NCBI GenBank assembly: GCA_003447895.1
Contig: DLYC01000231.1
Location: 1 to 12,012, forward strand
DNA: 12,012 bases
DNA from: Lachnospiraceae bacterium
Lineage (GTDB): Bacteria > Bacillota > Clostridia > Lachnospirales > Lachnospiraceae
Reading direction: 5' to 3'
In this document: positions 7,401 through 12,012 of the stretch, piece by piece
How positions within the stretch are numbered: the first letter of the stretch is position 1
Layout: every line of letters begins with the position of its first letter
Position numbers and translations under genes: made by a program
The notes under the pieces: model-generated
Seen by the model: only the letters and a program-made list of their open reading frames with translations
Databases searched by the model: none
Told to the model about the DNA's origin: nothing

Positions 7401-9517
7401 TCTTCTATGACCTCTATATAGACGGGCGGGCGGTGAGAACGGGCGAAGTCCTCTTTCGGGACGGATTTGCGGAGACGATTCAGAGCGGCGCAGAGCCTGC
7501 GGAGGCTGTACAGAGCGGCGCGACGCCCACAGAGGCATCGCAGAACGGCCCGGCCTCCGCAGGGGCGTCTCAAGGCCGGTCGGACGAAAAGCCCGTATAC
7601 AGCTACAAGGGCAGCCTGGAGATCCCATCCGGCGGAATCTATGAGAGCAATGACATAGAAATTGTTGTCCATGCACAGGACAATGCGGGAAATCTGTCCA
7701 ACAGCAGGGACGGCGGGAACTTCCGCTTCGGGATCGACACGAAAAGGCCCCGGATCCTGATCAGCTATGACAATAATGAGGTGATAAACGGAAGATACCT
7801 GACTGCGCCGCGAACAGCGATGATCACAGTCCGGGAACGAAACTTCGACGCCTCGGGGATCAGGGTCAGCGCTCCGGGTGCCGGGGCCGGCGAATGGAAG
7901 TTTCTTCGCAAAGGACCGGGAGGGGACGCAGACGAGTGGGGCATGGAACTGAAGTTTGAAGCCGATGGAGAGTATGCCGTCGAGATCAGTGGCGCGGACG
8001 CGTTGGGAAACCCGGCCTATGTGGAATATAAAGGATTGGCGCCCCGGTCGTTTATCGTGGACAGAACGCCTCCTTTGATCGAAGTAATCTGGGACAATCA
8101 TGATGTCCGGAACGGAAAGTATTACAACCGGGCCCGCAGGGCGGTCATACGCATAACGGATCTGTCCTTCGACCCCAGAGGTGTCAAAATATTGCCCATG
8201 GCAGGGGGCTTTCACAAGACAGGGGTCTCATCCTATGAGACGGAGGTGATCTACGATGAGGACGGAGAGTGGAAACTCAGCTGCCGCTGTGCAGACCTCG
8301 CGGGGAATGCCGCCGTCCCGGTCGATGAGGAGGCATTTGTGATCGATCAGGTTCCGCCCAGGCTCTTTTTTGACAAAGAGACGGTGGAGGAGAGGGGGGC
8401 TTACGGCGGTGAGATCTGTCCGCAGGTCCGGTGGGAGGAAGAAAATCCCACGGATGCTGCCTGCCACGCGGTCTGGAGCAATCTGACGGCCGGGGGCAGG
8501 ACCGTCGCCTGCAGAGCGGGACGGCGCGGCGCGGAAAAGGTGCTGACGCTGCCCGATCCGCCAAGTGTCAGGGAGGCGGACGGAATCTGCGTCCTGCGGG
8601 CAGAGATGTGCGACCTGGCCGGGAACTGCACCTATATAAGAAGAAACCTGAGCGTGAACCGATTCGGCTCAAGCTTTGAGGTGCTTTCCGCTGAGGAAGA
8701 CGCGGGAAAGACGGGCGGAGAAAGTCCTGAGGCAGACGGGGCATTTCTTGTGGCCGAGTATAATGTGTCGGCGCTCGTCCGAAGTGAGGTGACTTTGTTC
8801 CGGAACGGAAAAGCAAGGATCCTGACGGAAGGAGAGGAGTATGAGGTCGCGCGGCAGAAAAACCCTGCCGGCATGAAATATGTCTACCGAATCGGAGCCG
8901 GGGCATTTTCTGAGGAGGGCAGATACAGCCTTCTCATTGAGTCCGAGGATGAGACCGGCCGGATCAACAGGAGCCCGGGGAATTTTCGGCAAAACGGAGG
9001 CGGGGATGAGGCGTCCTTCTCCCCGGCCTGGGTCGTGGACCGGACGCCGCCCACTGTGAGGATCGCGGGCGTGGATACGACGAGGCACCGCTTTGTGACG
9101 GACCGCGTGCCGCTGAGCCTGATCCCGGGAGACAATCTCGGGCTTTCTTCTCTGCACATAAGGATCCTGGACGATCAGGGCCGGGTGCTGAAGGAAGAGA
9201 AGCTGGAGGGAGAGGAGCTCAGAGAGATCCTGGACAGGAACAGGGGAGAGGTGCCTCTTTCGATCGAAGCCTCCGGGAAATGGCAGAGAATGGAAGCTGT
9301 AGCTTCGGACGATGCCGGTAATCTCAGCACAGGAATGACCGCTGCCGGTGATTCGGGAGGAGAGGAGCCGATGGAGGAGTACAGGATTCTTGTCAGCGAG
9401 AGCCCGCTGGTTCATCTGTACAGGAGCGGGGCACTTCCCGGCGCCGCGTTCCTGGCCCTGGCCGGCGCAGTGGCCGTTCTTTGGAAAGGGTCCTTCTTTT
9501 CGGCTTTTTTGCGCTAG
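4451..9517 (+). CDS. Giant membrane-anchored surface protein with about ten Ig-like modules
   Basis: 1688 residues from ATG 4451, chosen because AGGAG (4441-4445) precedes it and the first membrane helix follows directly. The frame is open upstream to 4301, overlapping the kinase gene, but that start is not supported. Layout: hydrophobic helices at about 11-34 and 51-69 joined by a basic loop; an acidic linker with tandem D-P-G-T-G-D-S-S octapeptides (residues 144-175); then Ig-like modules to about 1640. The modules show ten D-x-A-G-N-type signatures, at residues 315, 453, 584, 765, 909, 1077, 1183, 1282, 1388 and 1620. Most are followed by joints such as VDRTPP, DTEAP or DTKRP that open the next module. 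A C-terminal helix (about 1660-1679) with a basic tail anchors the end; there is no LPxTG. Two modules near 7763 and 8087 share an NG-x-Y...R-x-A-x-I pattern typical of bacterial group 3 Ig-like domains. No enzymatic domain is visible. Likely adhesion, stalk or envelope-sensing role; function inferred only. Confidence 0.75.
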   Translation: MKSWIMWMEMYRLIAALFMLISLAAAVTAVILLFREGLVEKLIGTCRSGYGIRLGIAAAAAFVWILVIGKSALAMEGNQGAGIPARSEAAGTAEAAEREENAGPGEPGAEESRENAGSGETETADPSKSGPADSAKSGAEDTPDPGTGDSSDPGTGDSSDPGTGDSSDPGTEDPSESGPEDSSDTGTTDDPTTPGTEDPSDPGTEEPQEPEIPDTSAPSIQIRMEENVNRDAEGTPHCRSDNAGIAVVMEDVQEGDRGIGTYRVTVTDSKGNTKERNWVKGEKEEAPPHTELRLDAGEVAELADGMITVKVRAEDLAGNCQENRLCLILDTHGPVLKEIRTVSGGAPDSPSAEAGSGETGGESSGAPISGAAAEGNLYDDGDRYYNDIELTTIFKMEDENEVFWEISYLVLPGIGSGGGENSAERRRSGSGKLGSVTISEEGIYGGFRICGKDLAGNPLTAGSDCRCSRDAEGFYEEDGEICLPGRKIIDRTPPEAEIRYSSAADGYLYWEKGQETVYYAADVLAAPKITDRCGDKEMPVDTEAYGLVRWGGPAGSEEAVTSALTEACTVMRDDREQFGAFGRDRAGNALTVREVFADGVLEEGLYRDGSGERTVPYLPQTVRSGQADEESCAPGAVIVRDTVNPVATVSVSEPVGNPAGIDRTSGLLYFGNEDSLYEGGVKAVRVRFEVEDENADGDRIGIRKAYERVPAGKNCEEISPGFGSAAADRPSVTQEGTRLLFAITHRPGGSDMPDGVYQFGIAGTDKAGNPLVRSKTKGHWDEDFRMSDEGGSGNGVLVTCRMVVDTEAPSGEICVRNQSGEEYCVMEAHERAWVTRREGFMPFRREREAEITFRAADTSPAAVSFRLLSTSGARNATPPDGAVYKACAEGKVAVLGGQIFRLERAFIRDRAGNCSAVLAGTVNFYLDTRLPDADLRVPTASVRAVSAITARDPRGQALYGGSVCLEITAQDPDEAGGGSGLREVFYDLYIDGRAVRTGEVLFRDGFAETIQSGAEPAEAVQSGATPTEASQNGPASAGASQGRSDEKPVYSYKGSLEIPSGGIYESNDIEIVVHAQDNAGNLSNSRDGGNFRFGIDTKRPRILISYDNNEVINGRYLTAPRTAMITVRERNFDASGIRVSAPGAGAGEWKFLRKGPGGDADEWGMELKFEADGEYAVEISGADALGNPAYVEYKGLAPRSFIVDRTPPLIEVIWDNHDVRNGKYYNRARRAVIRITDLSFDPRGVKILPMAGGFHKTGVSSYETEVIYDEDGEWKLSCRCADLAGNAAVPVDEEAFVIDQVPPRLFFDKETVEERGAYGGEICPQVRWEEENPTDAACHAVWSNLTAGGRTVACRAGRRGAEKVLTLPDPPSVREADGICVLRAEMCDLAGNCTYIRRNLSVNRFGSSFEVLSAEEDAGKTGGESPEADGAFLVAEYNVSALVRSEVTLFRNGKARILTEGEEYEVARQKNPAGMKYVYRIGAGAFSEEGRYSLLIESEDETGRINRSPGNFRQNGGGDEASFSPAWVVDRTPPTVRIAGVDTTRHRFVTDRVPLSLIPGDNLGLSSLHIRILDDQGRVLKEEKLEGEELREILDRNRGEVPLSIEASGKWQRMEAVASDDAGNLSTGMTAAGDSGGEEPMEEYRILVSESPLVHLYRSGALPGAAFLALAGAVAVLWKGSFFSAFLR
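4880..4975 (+). repeat. 24-bp tandem repeat coding D-P-G-T-x-D-x-S octapeptides
   Basis: There are three near-identical 24-base units (4880-4903, 4904-4927, 4928-4951), differing at one or two bases each, and a fourth more diverged unit (4952-4975). Further degenerate copies run to about 5070. They code an acidic, proline-rich stalk between the membrane helices and the first Ig-like module of the giant protein. Confidence 0.9.
7481..7570 (+). repeat. 30-bp degenerate tandem repeat, three units
   Basis: Units at 7481-7510, 7511-7540 and 7541-7570 each begin CAGA(G/A)CGGC and code 10-residue blocks of the form Q-(S/N)-G-(A/P)-x-(P/S)-x-(E/G)-A-x. They form an unstructured, Ala/Ser/Glu/Gly-rich stretch (residues 1011-1040) that interrupts one of the Ig-like modules of the giant protein. 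The first two units are closest to each other. Confidence 0.75.
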
Positions 9518-9524
9518 TATTGGG

Positions 9525-9553
9525 TTTACAAACACACTTTAGCATGATACTAT
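9525..9553 (+). promoter_or_regulatory. Promoter of the amino acid ABC transporter genes
   Basis: TTTACA (-35, 9525-9530) and TACTAT (-10, 9548-9553) are 17 bases apart, directly after the stop of the giant surface-protein gene. An alternative -10, TATACT at 9551-9556, is a better match but with a 20-base spacer. Transcription would start near 9560, giving a leader of about 105 bases. The only terminator-like element of the upstream unit is a weak, wobble-rich hairpin at 9483-9501 followed by T6 (9505-9510) inside the coding end. Confidence 0.55.
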
Positions 9554-9644
9554 ACTACAGTATGCAGCGCTTTAATTCGTTAGCTTGCTATCTCGGTGAT
9601 ACACTCAAGCAAATGCCGCGCTGCTGTATGTAGTACAGGATCAT
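9544..9644. promoter_or_regulatory. Long imperfect inverted repeat across promoter and leader
   Basis: The 27-base arm 9544-9570 matches the reverse complement of 9618-9644 at 21 positions. Between them GCTTG (9583-9587) pairs with CAAGC (9606-9610) and TATC (9589-9592) with GATA (9598-9601), so the whole could nest into one stem. Each arm is also a palindrome by itself: ATACT-AC-AGTAT at 9552-9563, over the predicted start site, and CTGTA-N5-TACAG at 9624-9638. It could be paired repressor operators able to loop DNA, or a structured leader next to the Shine-Dalgarno at 9651. It does not resemble a riboswitch or T-box that I recognise. Confidence 0.5.
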
Positions 9645-9650
9645 CTATTG

Positions 9651-9656
9651 AGGAGG
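9651..9656 (+). promoter_or_regulatory. Ribosome binding site of the binding-protein gene
   Basis: AGGAGG lies 9 bases before ATG 9666 and 6 bases before an adjoining in-frame TTG at 9663. The ATG fits better and gives a standard M-K-K lipoprotein signal. Confidence 0.85.
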
Positions 9657-9665
9657 TTATGATTG

Positions 9666-10586
9666 ATGAAAAAGTTAGCAGCTATGCTCCTTACAGGCGT
9701 GATGGCAATTTCTCTCGCTGCATGCGGAGGATCTACGGGCGCATCCACAAACACAGACACTGCGGCACAGGAAGCGGCTCCCGAGGCGGATGCGGCTGAG
9801 GCAGAGGCAGCTCCCGAGGCGGACGCGGCTGAGGCAGAGGCAGACGCGGCGGCTGAAGCGCCCGCAGCAGATGACACAGAGTTTGTAGTAGGATTTGACG
9901 CTGAGTATCCGCCTTACGGATATCTCGACATGGAGACCAACGATTACACGGGATTTGATCTTGAGCTAGCGCAGGAAGTCTGCAACCGCCGCGGCTGGAC
10001 ACTGGTCAAAAAGCCCATCAACTGGGACAACAAGGACGCCGAGATCGACAGCGGATCCATTGACTGCATCTGGAACGGCATGACTTACACCGGCCGTGAA
10101 GCAGAGTACACATGGAGCGATCCCTATGTAAACAACTCCATTGTCATTGCGGTACTGGCTGACTCTGAAATTCAGACCGCAGCGGATCTCGCCGGAAAGA
10201 TCGTCATCACACAGTCCGATTCTTCGGCCCTGACAGCTCTTGAGAGTGAAGAGCTCGCAGAACTTCGCGGCACTTTCGCGGATCTGCAGCAGAATCCCAG
10301 CTACAACACCTGCTTCCAGGATATGCAGGCCGGCGCTGTCGACGCGATCGCGGTAGACATCGGTGTTGCGCAGTATCAGATGAGAAACAACCCCGATAAG
10401 TTCCGCATTCTGGAGGAGCCCATCTCCACAGAACAGTATGCGATCGCATTCAAGCTCGGAAACGAAGCACTCAGAGACCAGGTGCAGGAGACCTATGACG
10501 AAATGCTGGCAGACGGAACCGTCATGAAGATTGCCCAGAACTACGCGGAAGACAATCTGCCGGATATGCTCATCACACAGAAGTGA
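9666..10586 (+). CDS. Polar amino acid ABC transporter substrate-binding lipoprotein (family 3)
   Basis: 306 residues from ATG 9666. A lipoprotein signal peptide (basic MKK, hydrophobic core, lipobox LAAC with Cys20) means it is lipid-anchored on the outer face of the membrane. An unstructured Ala/Glu/Asp/Pro linker (about 21-70), built partly from an 11-residue tandem repeat, leads to a family 3 solute-binding domain (about 72-304). Marks are GFDAEYPPYGY (76-86), TGFDLELA (95-102), the ligand-pocket Arg144 in YTGREAEY, the SDPY motif (151-154) and Asp231 in AVDIGVAQY. In this family the Arg binds the alpha-carboxylate and the Asp the alpha-amino group, so the ligand is an amino acid; which one cannot be read from sequence. 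A strong terminator hairpin follows the gene, then the permease and ATPase genes. Confidence 0.93.
   Translation: MKKLAAMLLTGVMAISLAACGGSTGASTNTDTAAQEAAPEADAAEAEAAPEADAAEAEADAAAEAPAADDTEFVVGFDAEYPPYGYLDMETNDYTGFDLELAQEVCNRRGWTLVKKPINWDNKDAEIDSGSIDCIWNGMTYTGREAEYTWSDPYVNNSIVIAVLADSEIQTAADLAGKIVITQSDSSALTALESEELAELRGTFADLQQNPSYNTCFQDMQAGAVDAIAVDIGVAQYQMRNNPDKFRILEEPISTEQYAIAFKLGNEALRDQVQETYDEMLADGTVMKIAQNYAEDNLPDMLITQK
9777..9842 (+). repeat. 33-bp tandem duplication in the lipoprotein linker
   Basis: Units 9777-9809 and 9810-9842 are identical except for one base (T/C at the fifth codon) and both code A-P-E-A-D-A-A-E-A-E-A. They lengthen the flexible acidic tether between the lipid anchor and the binding domain. 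The near-identity points to a recent duplication or a length-variable locus. Confidence 0.9.
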
Positions 10587-10612
10587 TCACTGACGAAAGT
10601 ACGACTTTTGAT

Positions 10613-10648
10613 CGCCTGTGCTCCCGGGGAGCACAGGCGGTCTTTCTT
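10613..10648 (+). terminator. Intergenic terminator/attenuator between binding protein and permease
   Basis: CGCCTGTGCTCC (10613-10624) is the exact reverse complement of GGAGCACAGGCG (10628-10639), giving a 12-bp perfect stem with a 3-base loop followed by TCTTTCTT. It sits 26 bases after the binding-protein stop. No convincing new promoter lies between it and the permease, so partial read-through is the likely way the permease and ATPase are expressed, at a lower level. Confidence 0.88.
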
Positions 10649-10713
10649 ATACCGGGCGATCAGCCGGGAACAGTGACAATGCTGCCTTCAAAGGCCTTGA
10701 CATGGAGGAACGA

Positions 10714-11364
10714 ATGAACTTTATAAACGTCATCAGTCAGATCAGCTCCGGATTCGGGGCAACCTTAATCATATTCTTTTTCACACTGTTATTCTCCATG
10801 CCGCTGGGCGTTCTGGTGGCACTGGGAAGAATGAGCAAATTTAAACCGCTGTCACTCCTGATCCAGGCTGTCATTTCGATCCTGAGAGGGACACCCCTGA
10901 TGCTTCAGCTGATCGTCGTGTTCTACGGTCCCTACTACGTGTTCGGCCTTAAGCTCTCAACCAGCTGGAGACTGTTCGCGACTTTGATCGGATTCTCCAT
11001 TAACTACGCGGCCTACTTCGCGGAGATCTTCCGCGCGGGAATCCAGAGCATCCCGGTCGGGCAGACAGAGGCGGCCACTGTGCTTGGTTACACCAAAGTA
11101 CAGACTTTCCTCAAGATCATCTTCCCGCAGATGATCAAGCGGACGATCCCTCCGGTAACCAACGAGGTGATCACGCTGGTCAAGGACACTTCTCTCGCAT
11201 TTGTACTTGCCTATCAGGAGATGTTCACTTATGCTAAGCAGGTATCCGCTGCGATGTCCAGCCTGATGCCTTTGTTTGTCGCAGGTGTGTTCTATTACAT
11301 TTTCAACCTTGTTGTGACGATCGTTATGGACCGCATTGAGAAGGCCCTTAGCTATTACAATTGA
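10714..11364 (+). CDS. Polar amino acid ABC transporter permease (HisM/GlnP type)
   Basis: 216 residues from ATG 10714, chosen because GGAGG (10704-10708) lies 5 bases upstream and the product then has the usual short amphipathic N-terminus of the family. The frame is open upstream to 10618, but that would begin inside the terminator hairpin. About five membrane helices are visible, the first near 15-38. RGTPLMLQL (58-66) and the cytoplasmic coupling segment starting E119-A-A, with G125 and continuing through FPQM (137-140), are the EAA-type motif that contacts the ATPase. [13 protein letters not shown] (150-162) is also typical of amino acid permeases of the His/Glu/Gln/Arg class. It would form a homodimeric channel with the downstream ATPase and take substrate from the upstream lipoprotein. 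The ATPase start codon follows after 14 bases. Confidence 0.92.
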   Translation: MNFINVISQISSGFGATLIIFFFTLLFSMPLGVLVALGRMSKFKPLSLLIQAVISILRGTPLMLQLIVVFYGPYYVFGLKLSTSWRLFATLIGFSINYAAYFAEIFRAGIQSIPVGQTEAATVLGYTKVQTFLKIIFPQMIKRTIPPVTNEVITLVKDTSLAFVLAYQEMFTYAKQVSAAMSSLMPLFVAGVFYYIFNLVVTIVMDRIEKALSYYN

Positions 11365-11365
11365 C

Positions 11366-11370
11366 GGAGG
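11366..11370 (+). promoter_or_regulatory. Ribosome binding site of the ATPase gene
   Basis: GGAGG lies 8 bases before ATG 11379 and directly after the permease stop (11362-11364), so the ATPase is translated from the same message. Confidence 0.8.
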
Positions 11371-11378
11371 CGGCGGAT

Positions 11379-12012
11379 ATGAGTTTATTCGAGATCAGGA
11401 ATGTAAGCAAATCTTTTGGCGACCTCAAAGTCTTAAACGACATCACAGTGACGGTCGATAAGGGAGAGGTCGTGGCGATCATCGGACCTTCCGGAAGCGG
11501 CAAGTCGACGCTCCTTCGGTGCGCGACAATGCTCGAGACAATGGACAGCGGCGAGCTCATCTACCTCGGAGAGAAGGCGGCGCAGAACGGGCCGGACGGC
11601 ACATCGGTCTACGCTTCGCCCGCGGAGCTGAGAAAGATCAAGAGCCACTACGGCCTTGTGTTCCAGCAGTTCAATCTGTTTCCGCACTACAACGTGCTCA
11701 AGAACCTCTGCGACGCGCCGATCCACGTGCAGAAAAGAAACAGGGATGAAGTGGAAAGAGAGGCGATGGAACTGATCGCCAAGATGGGGCTGGAAGGCAA
11801 GGAAAAATATTATCCCCAGCAGCTCTCCGGCGGACAGCAGCAGCGTGTCGCGATCGCAAGGGCACTGTGTATGAACCCTGACATTCTCTTTTTTGACGAG
11901 CCGACGTCGGCCCTTGATCCGGAGCTGACCGGAGAGATCCTCAAGGTCATCCGCCAGCTGGCGCAGGAGCACATGACCATGGTCATCGTCACACACGAGA
12001 TGGCATTTGCCA
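11379..12012 (+). CDS. Polar amino acid ABC transporter ATP-binding protein (3' truncated)
   Basis: The frame from ATG 11379 stays open to the window edge, giving 211 residues of a family usually near 240-250, so only the last few dozen are missing. All ATPase motifs are present: Walker [10 protein letters not shown] (36-44), Q-loop Gln96 in [10 protein letters not shown], signature LSGGQQQR (149-156), Walker B ILFFDEP (169-175), D-loop SALD (177-180) and H-loop His206 in VTHEMAFA. The FNLFPH sequence after the Q-loop and the SALDPE stretch are typical of the GlnQ/HisP polar amino acid group. A 10-15 residue segment rich in G/D/S (about 66-80, after YLGEKAAQ) lies in the place where such proteins often have a short variable loop. 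It powers import with the permease and lipoprotein upstream. Family assignment is very secure; the transported amino acid is not known. Confidence 0.95.
   Translation, partial: MSLFEIRNVSKSFGDLKVLNDITVTVDKGEVVAIIGPSGSGKSTLLRCATMLETMDSGELIYLGEKAAQNGPDGTSVYASPAELRKIKSHYGLVFQQFNLFPHYNVLKNLCDAPIHVQKRNRDEVEREAMELIAKMGLEGKEKYYPQQLSGGQQQRVAIARALCMNPDILFFDEPTSALDPELTGEILKVIRQLAQEHMTMVIVTHEMAFA

Noticed and set aside
9483..9510. Terminator candidate at the end of the giant gene
   Set aside because: The 8-bp stem contains three G-T pairs and lies inside the coding end. The T6 run is suggestive, but stability looks too low to call it as a feature.
10618..10713. Upstream start for the permease
   Set aside because: It would place the start codon inside the terminator hairpin. 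ATG 10714 has its own GGAGG and gives the normal family N-terminus.
10697..10727. Perfect -35 (TTGACA) with a TATAAA 19 bases later
   Set aside because: The -10 element falls inside the permease coding region, so the transcript would start after its start codon. It could at best serve the ATPase gene; probably chance.

Overview
The window looks like a chromosomal segment from a fairly GC-rich anaerobic Firmicute, most likely a Lachnospiraceae-type Clostridia. The reasons are strong AGGAGG-like ribosome binding sites, a lipoprotein signal with an LAAC lipobox, a DUF6320-type zinc-ribbon membrane protein beside a condensation-fold acyltransferase, and a PknB-like kinase of the Firmicute type. 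The taxonomy is inferred from gene families and composition only. Every supported gene is on the + strand, and no RNA gene, mobile element or CRISPR array is visible.

Region A (1-2544) is an operon-like trio. It holds the C-terminal part of a condensation/alcohol-acetyltransferase-like enzyme (1-543), a small membrane protein with an N-terminal four-cysteine zinc ribbon (546-1205), and a cytosolic pectin-acetylesterase/Notum-family serine hydrolase (1315-2544). It ends at a strong intrinsic terminator (2552-2578). The pairing of an acyl transferase with an ester hydrolase suggests acylation and deacylation of some lipid, alcohol or glycan; the substrate is unknown.

Region B (2545-9517) begins with a sigma-A-like promoter and a structured leader, followed by a transmembrane Ser/Thr kinase (2754-4385). 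A very large membrane-anchored surface protein follows (4451-9517, 1688 aa). It has a D/P/G/T/S octapeptide-repeat stalk, about ten Ig-like modules with D-x-A-G-N signatures, and a C-terminal membrane helix. The two genes are 65 bases apart with no terminator, so they probably form a kinase plus surface-protein unit.

Region C (9518-12012) is a classic polar amino acid ABC importer: lipoprotein substrate-binding protein, permease and ATPase, the last cut by the window edge. It has its own promoter. Around and below the promoter lies a large imperfect inverted repeat whose two arms are each locally palindromic. A strong terminator hairpin between the binding protein and the permease probably sets a high binding-protein to membrane-complex ratio.

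Nothing here is clearly a new defence or mobile system. The points most worth a second look are the kinase/giant Ig-protein pair, the acyltransferase/zinc-ribbon/esterase trio, and the regulatory palindromes at 2638-2706 and 9544-9644.
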